Below, one piece after another: positions 9,542 to 20,086 of a DNA stretch of 64,000 nucleotides. The stretch lies in assembly GCA_039621445.1 (NCBI GenBank), contig CP154956.1:81588474-81652473 (forward strand). The letters are read 5' to 3'. This DNA is from Euglena gracilis. Taxonomy: Eukaryota > Euglenida > Euglenophyceae > Euglenales. Both the position numbers and the translations under genes were made by a program. Under the pieces are notes generated by a model. That model did no database searches, was not told the origin of the DNA, and was given only the letters and a program-made list of their open reading frames with translations. Each line of letters opens with the position of its first letter. The first letter of the stretch is position 1.

Positions 9542-11320
9542 GCAGGCTTCTTTTAACCCCCCCCCCCCGGGGGCAAGCACCTATAGTCAAGCCCAAAAAT
9601 TTCCCCATTTTAGGCCATTTTAGGCCATTTTAGGCCATTTTAGGCCATTTAAGGCCATTTTAGGCCATTTTAGGCCATTTTAAGGTATAGGTGGGGGTTC
9701 TGAAAATCATAATTTTGCATCATTTTTGTCCCGAAAACTGCATAATAACGTGTGCGAACCTTCTCTTATTCAGTAATGAGAAATGTACATCCAAAAAAGC
9801 ATGCAAAATTCATGAACACTGGATCAAAACAATGGAAAGCTCAACAAATCTTAATTCATGCCCCATAGAGGAATTCTGAACAGTAAGAATTTGTGGCAGT
9901 GAAAAATTTTCAGGAAAAAAACGTTGGACAAATATTAAAAGTTTTCATTCGTGCGACCAAAAAAGCGCCCAGTGTTTTGTATTTTGTGAAATCTATACCA
10001 TTTTGCGGGATTTCGCAAAAAGAAGTTTCTGACTTTTCTGGGGGAATAATTCATCTTCATTGTCTGCACGTGGTTTATATTTTCCCATCTGGTCCAAAAT
10101 CTATGTTTCCCAAAGTTTTAGGTTGTGTGTTGTGTGTGCAGCAATTTTGAGGGGTTTAACTCAAGAAGGTGGGGGAATTGAGGGTAATGAGTGGAGACTT
10201 TTTTTTGTCGGGTATTTCACAGGCCACTATGACGTGATGATGGGAGAGCAAGTTTGCACGAGTGCCAAATTTTCAGCACAAAAAAAGCCAAAAATTTTAA
10301 AAAAAATTGGGCCAAGATACACAAATTAAGGATCCAAGTGTGAATGGAAGGAGGAGGGGAGCCAAACTCTGGGGGGGTCTATGCATACAAAGTTGGTACC
10401 TGAAAATTGACACCCAAGCCTTAACCTCCCCCCAAATATAAGACCCCACCCACGCCATAAGACACCCCCAACCTTGGACGTCATTTGGGGATTTTCGGTC
10501 CAACGTCAAATTTGATGCTGTTGCCTGGTGAGATTCAATCGGCGTGATTATTTGTGGTTTTGGAAAATCCCCAAAATTGTGCTGGTTCGTGATTTGAAGG
10601 AATCCCCAGTACCTAACGATACACCTTTTTCAATTGAATTTTTTTCCAACATCTTTCATTTTTTCTGTCTTTTTCCCCACGCCTCATTCCAAATTTGCAC
10701 TGTTTCATTATTTGCGAAGCAGACATCGTTGCACACCAAACAAGGATGGGAGTAAGAAAAATACTGCTGTCCACACCTTCAAAATTCAGCTACCAAAAGA
10801 AGTTGGGGACGGTGGATTTGGGGACTGATACTATTATTAGCTGGGATAAAAAAAAGGGTCTTGCGGGGCTGTGCTCCTCCACCAAATCCACTGTTCGCCG
10901 TCCACATTGACAAAAGACACCAAAAGTCAGTACCTGAATGGCCCCAGTTATTCACAAAAAAAAATTGTTGTGCAACAAAAATTTTCCCATTTTAGGCCAT
11001 TTTAGGCCATTTTAGGCCATTTTAGGCCATTTTAGGCCATTTTAGGGACCCCCACCTATAGGGGGTCAAAAAGTCATTTTAGGCCATTTTCGGCCATTTT
11101 AGGCCATTTTAGGCCATTTTAGGCCATTTTAGCTGTAGGTGCTTGCCCGGGGGCCAACCCCCTGGGGGGGGTCCCAGCCAGGTGCCCGGGTGTGTGTTTC
11201 AGTGTGAAGCGCCAGAAAATTTTGGGAATTGCCCCAAGGTGGCCCAATTTCCGGGGGGGGGGGTCCCGCACCGGGCTGGGTGAGTGGGGTCCCCCCCAGG
11301 GGGTTTAAAAAAAAAGTCTG
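9542..11320. mobile_element. Inverted-repeat element with TTTTAGGCCA arrays
   Basis: The left end CAGGCTTCTTTTAACCCC is matched inverted by GGGGGTTTAAAAAAAAAGTCTG near 11320. Inside it, GGGGGCAAGCACCTATAG (9573) faces CTGTAGGTGCTTGCCCGGGG (about 11131). Decamer arrays of TTTTAGGCCA lie at about 9604-9684, 10986-11045 and 11075-11132. The flanks TTCACGAG and TTCGGGAG could be an 8-bp target duplication with two changes. Open frames inside are short and unrecognised. Parts recur at 58.6-60.1 kb. Confidence 0.55.
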
Positions 11321-11610
11321 TTCGGGAGTTAAAATGCATGTTTCCACGAGGGGATTTGCCCTTTTTGCCACTCGATCCCACAACCATCATCGTAAGGTCC
11401 CTGCAAAATTTCAGCAAAAATAAAAACAGAAACAAACAATTTATGCATGTGGCCACGTAAAATTTCCTTCAGATCCATTTTTCAATCTAAGAAATGCAAA
11501 ATGAAAGAGGAAACCTTGACCCAAAACTTTATCCTGAGAGAATTGTTCAGTATTTTGCATTTTTCTGTGTGAACCCTTATTTGCTTGGAAGCCCATGTCC
11601 AGCCGTACAC

Positions 11611-12162
11611 TCCAAGAACAGCAGGCACTGTTCCTCCATCGAGGTATCGTCCGGCTCCAGCCCATCCGCACTCGGGCTGGCTGGCTCAGCCTCGACCTCA
11701 ATTGGCTCTGCACTGACCGAGACCTCCTCCGCATCGGCACCGGGTGAATCCGCCACGGCCCCTTCCTCGCCCTCAGGGCCCCCGCCCTGCGACATCTGCG
11801 CCAGGACCTCCTCTCCATTGGGTGCGAATTCGGCCTCGGCGGACAGCAGGTCTTCTTGGCCTTCCGCTGCCTCCTCTGCCTGCGGTGTCTCTGCTGCCTC
11901 CTCTGCTACCGCCTCCTCTTCTGCTACCGCTACCGCCTCCTCTTCTGCTACCGCTACCGCCTTCTCTTCTGCTACTGCTACCGCCTCCTCTTCTGCTACC
12001 GCCTCCTCTTCTGCTACCGCCTCCTCTGCGTCTGTTGGTGGTTCAGGCATTGGGGCGTCCGCCTCGGATTCCGGCGAGACAACGACTGGCTTCTCGGTGG
12101 GGGCAGGGTCCCCGTCAACCACGTCCTCCGCCGGGGCGACAACTTCTTCCGGTGCTCCTCCG
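11611..12162 (-). CDS. Exon of the giant A/E/P-rich gene
   Basis: ATCGAAG acceptor and TTGGA/GTGTAC donor enclose 552 bases (184 codons, phase 2-2). The peptide has Pro/Val/Glu linkers around a block of repeated A-V-A-E-E-E units, then mixed acidic sequence to S-M-E-E-Q-C-L-L-F-L-E. There is almost no Lys or Arg. It joins in phase to the upstream exon (ends 12357) and to the downstream candidate at 9331. No globular domain is seen. Confidence 0.65.
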
Positions 12163-12356
12163 CTTCGATCGGGGCATTTGGGGTGCCCAGGGATGGGGAG
12201 GAACAAACGGCAACCACCCAAAATGCAAAGGAAACCAAAAAAACAAAACAACCAAGAGGCAACACTTTGCAGCATTCGGCTTCATACAGTCATATGTATT
12301 TGAATCTTGAGGTTCTGGTGTGAAACACAACATCCAGAAGCACGCATCGTCGAGAC

Positions 12357-13145
12357 CACATCCCCCGGCTGTCACTCTGCTCCTCCGGACTTGAGTTTGG
12401 CATCACATCTGCCCCAACTGCAGCGTCGACCTCAGATGTAGACTCCCCTGCTGTCTCTTCCGGTTCCTCAGCTGGAGCCTCCACCTCCACAGTGGTCAAA
12501 GCTTCCAGGACAGCCGCAGCCTCCTCCACCACCTCTCCTTGCGTGTCAGGGGCTTCGCCAACATCTGTGGGGGAGGGAAGGTCGCCAACCAGAGCCTCTT
12601 CATCATCAGCTTCCCGATAGGTCTCCTCCGCCAATTCCGGACGCTCTCCATCATCCTTGGGATCCCCATCGGCCGCCTCCACAACCTCAGCGGCCTCCTC
12701 AACAATTGTGTTGGCCGACTCCGGAGGCTCCTCTGCACCTTGGGGAGGATCATCAACACGATCGACACCCTCGCCCTCTTTGTCAGGCTCTGCGGGGTCC
12801 TCCTTGGGTGCTGCCGAAAGCTCTTCCGCGACGTCGCCCCTCTTCTCTGGGACTTCATTCAGAGCCACGGGTGCGTCGGAGGCAGCCTCCGCAGCCTCAC
12901 CAGCATCGGCGAGCACGTCGGTCGTATCCCCCGGGGCATCCGGGGGCCCCTCATCCGCCGCCTCCGTTGCCTCCCCTTCTTTGCCCTCGGTGGCCAGCGG
13001 CTGTACATCGACCTCCGCCGGCGCGGAGCTGTCATCCTGCTGCTGTGGAATGGCGCTCGGGTCTGGCCCAACCTCCTCCGGCCCCGGCCCGGGGGTGTCC
13101 AGCGCCCTGTGCTGCGCCTCCACGAGGGCCTCCGTCTCCGAAAGG
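12357..13145 (-). CDS. Large exon of the giant A/E/P-rich gene
   Basis: An AAATTCAG acceptor begins 789 bases in phase 2; a GTCTCG donor fits a phase-2 end. The exon starts with a less repetitive segment (S-L-S-E-T-E-A-L-V-E-A-Q-H-R-A-L-D) that could form an amphipathic helix. It continues as acidic Ala/Glu/Asp/Pro sequence without obvious period. The strand choice is supported by the long open frame and the shared composition; opposite-strand frames are Arg/Ser-rich shadows. The donor is the least certain border. Confidence 0.65.
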
Positions 13146-13580
13146 CTGAATTTGACCAAACCCGGCGAGGAGGGGGGTCTCGGCGTGCCCTGGAGTGCCT
13201 GGGCAGGCGGGCACGCCCCCCACTGCCTGCCTGGCCGTGGGACAAAAAGTCCCCAAAAATCGAAAATCGAAAATTTCCTGGGATTCCAGCGCCTTCGGCG
13301 CCTTGAGCCCTCAGTGCCCTGGCCAAATGCCCAGGCAGAAAGATGTACGGGAAGGCGTGGTGTGGGGGAGGGGGTTCGGGACTTCCCCTCACCCAGGAGG
13401 TGCGAGAGTCGCCTCCCCACCGACCATATCTATGCGTATGGCAGTTCGCAAGGGAAGAAATTTTGACCGAAAAATTGGTAAAGCCCAAAGTACAGGATGG
13501 ACCCCCACCCACCAGGATTGGGGGTGGGTTGGACGCCCCAACCCATCACACATCGGACCCATAAGGTTTCAGAAATTCAC

Positions 13581-13940
13581 GTGTAGCCCGCCCGGGGGGG
13601 TGGGGGTCGGCGCCGTCCTAAAATCCAGCCCAGTCTCTGCAATGCGCCGGCAAACCAGCCGCCGCCACTGCTCCAGCAGCGCCTCGTCCGTGGGGAGGTC
13701 CTCCGCCGCAATGGACAGGCGTGTCCTTCCTGACGTTGCAGTCGCGGGCGGAAGAGCCCCCCCAACCGTCACCGTGGCGTACGACGGCTTTCGGTACCCC
13801 GGGACCTCTCCGGACAGCCTCGGCTGCGGCGCTGCGCCAGTGGCTGTCTCGACCTCGGCTGCGGCTGCAGTTGGGCCACTGTTGTTGTCGGCCAGGCTGG
13901 GCCCGGCTTCCACCGCCGGCGCATCCACCACAGGCCTCTT
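13581..13940 (-). CDS. Exon of the giant A/E/P-rich gene, partly globular
   Basis: GGTATTCAG acceptor and CAC/GTGAAT donor give exactly 120 codons, phase 0-0. After a linker, it contains G-Y-R-K-P-S-Y-A-T-V-T-V-G-G-A and then R-L-S-I-A-A-E-D-L-P-T-D-E-A-L-L followed by E-Q-W-R-R-L-V-C-R-R-I. This is more hydrophobic and basic than the other exons and may be a short folded segment or interaction motif. It fits in phase after the exon ending at 14376. No family is recognised. Confidence 0.65.
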
Positions 13941-14042
13941 CTGAATACCCCCTCCACCCGCCCGTTCTGCACACACCCCACAAAAACTTAGGCTTGTCGG
14001 AAGTTGAAAATTTCGAGCTCGCAGGTCACTCCAGGGATCAGC

Positions 14043-14334
14043 TCATAGATTCACTTAGTGACCCCCTGGGGGGTCTTTTTCCCGGGCCGAAAACCACTAC
14101 CCACTTTGTTTTTTGAAAACCCACCCACGTGCCCGCCCAAAACCCACCAACATCGGCCGAAAACGCTTGAAAACACTTTTCCAGCCCAGCTTTCAGCTGG
14201 GCCAGACTGACCCATGACGCATCCTTGGTGGAGGGGTCAAGCGTCCCCAACCCACCCAAGCACTCTGGAACACCCACCCACCCATCCCCCCCTGGGGGGG
14301 GGGGAGGGGTCACACAGGTGTTGAGGGAATCTAT
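14043..14334. mobile_element. CATAGATTC-family inverted-repeat element with near-exact target duplication
   Basis: The ends TCATAGATTCACTTAG and GGGAATCTAT are inverted. Flanking 8-mers are GGATCAGC (14035-14042) and GGGTCAGC (14335-14342), differing at one base. The interior has paired C and G tracts. It lies in the intron between the giant-gene exons at 13940 and 14376. A related end (CTAAGTGAATCTATG) occurs near 61595. Confidence 0.6.
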
Positions 14335-14375
14335 GGGTCAGCCCCTTCGCCATGAGCCAAAGCCTGGTCTTCCAC

Positions 14376-14636
14376 TTTTGCTCTCGCTGCCATCTCTTCT
14401 CCGGTACCAACACTGCCATCGGTAGAGGCGGGCTGTTGGTGGGCGGGCTCGTCTCCGTCGGGCAGCCCGGCCCCCTCCGCCCCGCTGGCTGGACGCGGGG
14501 CACCGTCCCCGGCGCCGGACGCGGCCCCTCCCTCGCCCCGGCCCCCACCGGACGCCAACGCTGTCGGCTCCCCCGCCCCGCCCTCCGCCTCCTCCTCCCT
14601 CTCGCTGGCTGAGGCCCCCTCGCCGTCGCTGGCAGG
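14376..14636 (-). CDS. Exon of the giant A/E/P-rich gene
   Basis: The acceptor is the end of an inverted-repeat intron (TTAAAAGAAG, then CCT GCC AGC). An AAAA/GTGGAA donor gives 87 codons, phase 0-0. The peptide starts P-A-S-D-G-E-G-A-S-A-S-E-R-E-E-E-A-E-G-G and is Gly/Ala/Pro/Glu-rich throughout. It ends near G-E-E-M-A-A-R-A-K. The frame stays open to a stop at 14331, so the donor is chosen by phase. Confidence 0.6.
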
Positions 14637-14865
14637 CTTCTTTTAAGACCACACCGGGGGTGGGGGGGGGGCTCCCCCACCCACACAGCCCAGCGCGGGA
14701 CCCCTCCCCGGGGGACCCCCAAAAACAGGCCATCTAAGTGCATTTCCCAAAAAATTTCTGGCGCATCGCCCCCTAATCCAAACCCGGGCCTCCGGGGGTC
14801 TCGGGCCAGACAGCCACCGACTCCCATCCCTCTGGGGGGAGGGTCTTTCAGGTTTTAAAAGAAGC
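14637..14865 (-). mobile_element. Introner-like GC-AG intron with splice sites in its inverted repeats
   Basis: On the minus strand the intron begins GCTTCTTTTAAAACC after CACCAG and ends GGTCTTAAAAGAAG before CCTGCC. These ends are inverted repeats. The flanking exons are both coding and join in phase 0-0. The interior has G/C tract pairs. The same terminal sequence bounds the intron at 33073-33263. No clear target duplication is seen at this copy. Confidence 0.7.
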
Positions 14866-14982
14866 CTGGTGGCCGGCCGAGGCCTCCTCGGCGTCGCCGG
14901 CTGAGGCCAGGTCGAACAGCGGGACGTCGGGCAGCTCCAGCAGCGCCAGGTCCGCCGCGGGCTCCGACGCCTGCTCCGCGTC
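14866..14982 (-). CDS. Short exon of the giant A/E/P-rich gene
   Basis: A strong acceptor (TTTTCCCGACTGCTGCAG) opens GAC GCG GAG. The exon is 39 codons, phase 0-0, and ends at CAC CAG before a GC donor. The peptide is D-A-E-Q-A-S-E-P-A-A-D-L-A-L-L-E-L-P-D-V, then P-L-F-D-L-A-S-A-G-D-A-E-E-A-S. Reading past the GC donor reaches a stop (A-S-F-K-T), which supports splicing there. Confidence 0.65.
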
Positions 14983-14999
14983 CTGCAGCAGTCGGGAAA

Positions 15000-15820
15000 A
15001 GGTCGGGGGCGGGCCGGGGCGCGAGGATCCGATTCGGGCGGACCAGCGGAGGAGGGGTCAGACTGGGAAGGTTTTCACGGCCTGAAAAGTAACCGGTTTC
15101 TGAAACCCTTCAACTCCCAGCGTTGGAGATGGGATCGGTCCCTATATCCATCTGGGGATGCCGGGTCAAAGTTCAGGGGAAACGGGAAATTTCCAACAGT
15201 TTGACGTAGTTTGAGATCACAAAGCAACAGTTTGACATAAGCAAGAATCTTGACCCTTCTTTCTGCTCAGTCTAATGGTTGCAAATGATGGGTGTGGATG
15301 GGGGGGATACAAATGACAAAAAAAGGCGGTTCACTCCCAAAAGGACCATCCCCTTAGGTATGCCCTCCGTTTATTTTGATGATTGAGCTTGAAATCGAAC
15401 AACATCTTGCCGAAATCGAACCGCAGCCTTGAATCAAAGGAACCCCCCAGGGTAACCACTGTATCATAGAACACCCCAATGAAACTTTCCATGAACAGAA
15501 ACTTTGAGAAATATCGAATTGAGGGGGGGAAGTGCTAACTAGAGGGGGGAAAAGTGCCACTGATATTGGCCACATTGGGGATATGAGGATATGTGTCCAT
15601 TTCTGTTTTTTTTTTGGCCATTTTTACGTACCTTTACATCTGTTTTAACCATTTTTTACCCATTTTTGGCCCCATTTCTGAATATTTGTTACTATACTTT
15701 TAACAACTGTCAGCCTTTTGTCACAGTGTGGCAACTTACATCAACTTCAGTCACTTTGAATAATTTGGCCTTTGTATTCGCTATTCAACAAATAAAATCC
15801 AAAATCTTTTGCTGCTGAAC
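15000..15820. other. Intron, no coding signal
   Basis: AT-rich to mixed sequence between two giant-gene exons. No inverted-repeat element with clear ends was found here. Confidence 0.45.
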
Positions 15821-15823
15821 CAC

Positions 15824-16582
15824 TGCCCGGCCATCTTCGCCTCCAGCACCACACAGGCAAACGCATCCAGCGCCTCGTCCAACACGTCCTCGTCCGCAGC
15901 AACAGCCTCGACAGCTTTCTCTCCCTCGAGCTGACCGCCTTCTGGCTCTGCGTTCGCCCCCAGCTCCACATCCGCGGCAGGCTCCGACTCCAGCGGCGCT
16001 TGTGGCCCGGCGGCCGGCAGCCCTTCCCCGACCCTCTCCTCCGCCTGGTCGGCGTCCGGCGGCTCGACCACCACTACCACCTTCACTGGATGGGCTTCTG
16101 CGTCCGCCAATGCTCCGGCATTCTGCCGTCGATCCGCCGCACCGGCCTCGCCACTGCGCGAGTCGTCCAGCACGGCCCCATCGGGTGGGGCCACCGCCGC
16201 CTGTCCCGCAGCGGAATCCTCCATGGCATCAGCAGCCACCGGCTGCGGGTTGGGGTCCAGACCAGACGTGGCGGAGGCTGCCCGCGGCTCATCGACCCCG
16301 CCTCCCTCCTCCGGCGCCTCCACAGCAGAGGCTCCTTCCTCAGCCTGGCCACCGCAGGGCGGGGGTTCCGGCGCGGAGGAATTCAGCTCCGAGAAGGCGG
16401 GGGCCTCCCCGGTGTCTCTGGTGGAAGAAGAATGTGGTGACGACGCCATCGCGGCGTCGACAGCGGGTGGACTTGCCCGAGAGGCACCGGGCGGCTTGGC
16501 ACCCTTCAGTGCGGTTACGCCACCGCCGTCGGCCAGCCAGGGAGCCACCTCTGCGGCGTCCCCGGTCGCAACGGGGACAGGC
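15824..16582 (-). CDS. Large exon of the giant A/E/P-rich gene
   Basis: GCCCTGCAG acceptor and CA/GTGGTT donor enclose 759 bases (253 codons, phase 2-2). The peptide begins P-V-P-V-A-T-G-D-A-A-E-V-A-P-W-L-A-D and has Ser/Pro/Ala linkers. Near the end a Val-rich strand (V-K-V-V-V-V-V-E-P-P-D) precedes an acidic tail (D-E-D-V-L-D-E-A-L-D-A-F). The phase of the next exon (14982) would need an alternative donor at about 15850, so this join is open. Confidence 0.65.
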
Positions 16583-16599
16583 CTGCAGGGCATCCACAA

Positions 16600-17380
16600 A
16601 ATAAATGGGGGACATAAGCGCCTCACACAGCCATGCCGCCAGTCTGGGGGAAAAAAAAACTGAAAAGAATCAGACACAAGAACACATACACAAAAGCTCA
16701 AATTCTCCGATTCCGATTCCGGCATTTTGTGGTGATGGATGGTACTAAAACAGCTCTCCATTCTCCATTGCGCAGCGATGATCTGATTTAAAAAAGCATG
16801 GTTGGGTGATGGGTGTTTTCCGCCCATCTGGAATATCTCCCTCACATAAAAGAAAGAAAAGATCTCATGCCCCTTCACTGCCAGGGACTCAAGAGGTAAC
16901 TCCAAAGAGGCAGGAGAAATATTTACAATCCTGACAAAAAATACGGTGAACAAATATTTTGGGAACCAACCCAAATCTTCCCACATTTTTTTCTCTGTAA
17001 TTTTTGTCACCCATACTTTTCCGACAGCCCTGAGCAAGGCACGAAAGGTGGACCAAGGAGCTCTTTGGTGATCCAAAAACCCTGTTCATCTACAGAGGGC
17101 AAATTGCAGTGGAGCGTCACAAAAATGTGCATTGCAAATGGAGCATTTTTGTGGGGTGTCCACACCACATTCACAAGGAAGAAAACATTTTCGCATTTTT
17201 AAAACAACGAAGCAGGTAAACCTGATCCACTGGAACAGTTCGGTCACCAGTTGCCGCATATGGGCGCCATTCTTCTTTCCGCAGATTTTGGGTGGATCGA
17301 CACCCCCAGGGGATGGGTTTGGCATTGCAATTGAAAGAATGTCGGCAAACCTTCCATCAACACGAAAGGTTTCCCAAACA
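16600..17380. other. Intron, no coding signal
   Basis: Mixed sequence between two giant-gene exons. Open frames are short and lack the composition of the coding blocks. Confidence 0.45.
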
Positions 17381-17384
17381 ACAC

Positions 17385-17477
17385 AATTTCCGGTGGACGG
17401 GGGGCAGGGGAAGCCTGGACTGGTTCGGCCGGCACAGCCACAACCGGCATTCCCCGGTCTCCCTCCACCTCCTCGGC
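17385..17477 (-). CDS. Short exon of the giant A/E/P-rich gene
   Basis: GGAATGCAG acceptor and ATT/GTGTTG donor give 31 codons in phase 0. A second GT two bases on would give phase 2, matching the exon at 16582. The peptide is A-E-E-V-E-G-D-R-G-M-P-V-V-A-V-P-A-E-P-V, then Q-A-S-P-A-P-R-P-P-E-I. It joins in phase to the exon ending at 17819. Confidence 0.6.
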
Positions 17478-17818
17478 CTGCATTCCCATCAGGTTTGTGC
17501 TTTAGGGTTCGCAGCACCAGGGGGGCTGAACTGCAGCTATGCAACTAGTCCAAATTTGGCGAGTTTACCGGGGGGGGGGGACTGTGGACTCGTGTAATTT
17601 TTTCCCCCAGCAACTGGTGCAGTTTGAAATATTTTTTGGAACAAATCGGGCAAAAACTCATTAAAAGTCCCGGCGCAAAGGAAAAAAACTACCAGTCGGG
17701 GACCTCTAGATTCCCTCCCGGAGAGGTCCAGCTCGTGACCTTTTCCAGTGTCTAGTAAAATGGCTGGCCACTGACCCCCCCAACGGATCCTCAGCAAAAG
17801 CCTGATTCCCACCACTAC

Positions 17819-18039
17819 CTCGGGCGGCAGGGACACGCCCTCTGAGGTGGCAGCCGGCCCAGAGGGCTCTCCTGCCTCCTCACCCGCCACGGACAACGAA
17901 CCGGGCGGCAACTCTTCCACCACTGGCGCCCCCTCCGCGGGACGGGAGGCCATCGACACCTCCGCTTCGGCGACGATCTCCTCCGCCACAGCGTCAGTGG
18001 CGGTCGGTTCTGTGTCCACAGCGGGAGTCACTGGCACGG
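17819..18039 (-). CDS. Exon of the giant A/E/P-rich gene
   Basis: GACACTGCAG acceptor and CCCGAG/GTAGTG donor bound the exon (phase 1 to 0). The peptide starts V-P-V-T-P-A-V-D-T-E-P-T-A-T-D-A-V-A-E-E, with acidic Val/Ala/Glu runs, and ends E-G-V-S-L-P-P-E. Composition matches its neighbours. Confidence 0.6.
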
Positions 18040-18606
18040 CTGCAGTGTCAGGGCGTCGCTTTGTGACCTCCGGGAAGGGGGGTTAAGCTGACCAGCCCCC
18101 ACCGGTCCCCCGTTGGAGCTAGCCGGGCTCAAACTAGGATTAATTATTATTAGAATTATAAAAACTGCAAAAACTGCTGCATAACCTCCATGGGGAGGGT
18201 CACAGGCACCCCCGTGATCCCCGTGATCAGCAACATTGGCTGAGGGAATTCTCAGGGCCGGATAGAGGATAGAGTTGGCCAGCCAAGTTACCACCGTTTG
18301 CCCCGCCCACACCCCCCTTTGTTGTCCCCCCCTTGTCCCGGGCTGGGGCGTAGTTGACGTTTCTTTTTGTTTTTTTTCCCAAAAAAACGCCAAAAAAAAC
18401 ATAAAAAAACAAAAAGAAAATTTCATTGAAAAAACTCGTTATGAAACACCCACACCACACTTGAAACCGTGTTTAGGGGCTCTGGCTTCACGCCCAAACT
18501 GGCGTCCTGGGGGATCCAAAAAAAGTGCCAAGAAGTGTCCAAAATGCTTTGTACATATATGGTAAACACTCCCCCTAAATAATACCCCCCCCCCCCGGCG
18601 CAATGA

Positions 18607-18990
18607 CGTAGACTGGGGTGGGGGGGTAGTGGGTAGTCGGCCGACTAGTCGGTCGACTACCCAATTGGTCGGCCGACTAGGCCTGGTCGGTAGCTAGTCG
18701 GCGAGACAGGGTGGGCGGCCGACTAACCGGAGAAGCACCCACCCTAATGTACCAACGGGTCAAGTTCGCGGACTTTTAAGCCCCCCCCCCTGTAAACAAA
18801 CCTAAGCAGACTGGTCGGCGGACATAAAAATGCTCGCTGCCTGGCCCAAATCACCCACAGATGGTCCAGATGGGGCCAAATGAGCACCCTGCACCGGCCT
18901 GATTGCCCACAGATGAAAATGCATGGTCGGTGGGGGGTCAGTTGAGGGTAGGTGGGACTGCAAAGGGGTAATGCATAGTTTTTGTTTTGT
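18607..18990 (+). repeat. TAGTCGGCCGACTA palindromic repeat element, copy 1
   Basis: Begins GTAGACTGGGGTGGGGGG and carries the perfect 14-bp palindrome TAGTCGGCCGACTA and variants. It continues with motifs (CATAAAAATG, CCCAAATCACCC, GGTCGGTGGGGGGT) that recur in the same order and orientation at 61966-62350. It lies in a giant-gene intron between the exons at 18039 and 20087. Confidence 0.7.
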
Positions 18991-18999
18991 TTTTTTTTG

Positions 19000-19840
19000 G
19001 ATGCTGAAAGCATGTTTTTTTTGCACCAGAAAACAAAGATTTGTAAATACTTTCACATACACATGTGCGGACATCAAACCAAGGATTGTTGCATCAAACC
19101 GCATGTGTACAGTAAACTTCGTTCTCGCTTGTCAGTTGACAAGGCAAACAAGCTGACCTTCCTTTACCGTTATTTGAATGAGTCTGGTTGCAATGAGCAG
19201 ACTGAAGTCCGTAAAGGGTGCTGGATTCACATGTGCGACGCCTTGCCAATCATCATTTTTGGATGAAGGGTCTGAAAAACGTCACTTTTTTGATGACCAA
19301 AAAAAATGACTTTTTCCTCGAAAAAATGACCAATTCGCAAGAAAAAGGTCAATTTTTGCTTTTTCCAAAAAACATGTTTTTTTAATTTAAAAAAACATGT
19401 TTTGTGAAATTTGGTGAAATTTGACTGCATTTACGATACCTACGTGAAAAAATTGAATTGCTGCATAGATCCCATGGTTGAAAAATTCCGTTCCAGGTTG
19501 GCAGTGGAACAAATGCATGCACACAGCCGTAGGGCAACAGACACAAGGGGGTCGGGGAAGCCAGTGAGACGGCCGGCCTGCCACCACGAAAGCGGATCAC
19601 CCACTTGAGCAAACAAACTTGGGACAAAAAGACTGCACAAATACAGCAAACTATGCAAACAACTGATTTTCGACCTGAAACTTCAACTGAGCAACAGTCA
19701 ATGGGCATTTTCCCCATCTTTTTCAGCTCTAAAAAGAAAAGAAATGTCACTGTCCAAAAGCAATTTGGGCGGCAGGACGGGAATTGAAATGTGTGGACCA
19801 TGCTTGTGCTTACCGACCGGGGGGGGGGGAGGGGGGGGGT
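19000..19840. other. Intron, no coding signal
   Basis: AT-rich sequence with poly-T runs and a run of short AAAAAA/TTTTTT inverted pairs near 19270-19400. No convincing exon on either strand. Confidence 0.45.
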
Positions 19841-19841
19841 G

Positions 19842-20086
19842 CTATAGGGTGCCTGCCCCTAGCAGGCACACCCCCCCCCCCCGGGGGGGATAGGGGTCCG
19901 GGCCGGACCCAGAAAATTTTCATTGAAAATGGCCTTTTCCGGGCCCCCGGCGCCTTCGGCGCCGGGGTCGGAGGGGGGTGCCTGCTAGGGGCAGGCACCC
20001 CCCAAAACCCTACCCCCCCCCCCGGGGGGGCGGATCGGGTGCTATGGGGTGCCTGCCCCTAGCACCCCCCCCCGTGGGGTAGGCAC
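19842..20086. repeat. Nested palindromic GC repeat next to the giant exon
   Basis: GGTGCCTGCCCCTAGCAGGC (19849) is answered inverted by GTGCCTGCTAGGGGCAGGCA (about 19978), and part is repeated at 20049. A central GGCGCCTTCGGCGCC hairpin sits at about 19948. C and G tracts pair around it. It abuts the 3' end of the 756-residue repeat exon, whose GTGCCT donor lies inside the palindromic sequence. Confidence 0.65.
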
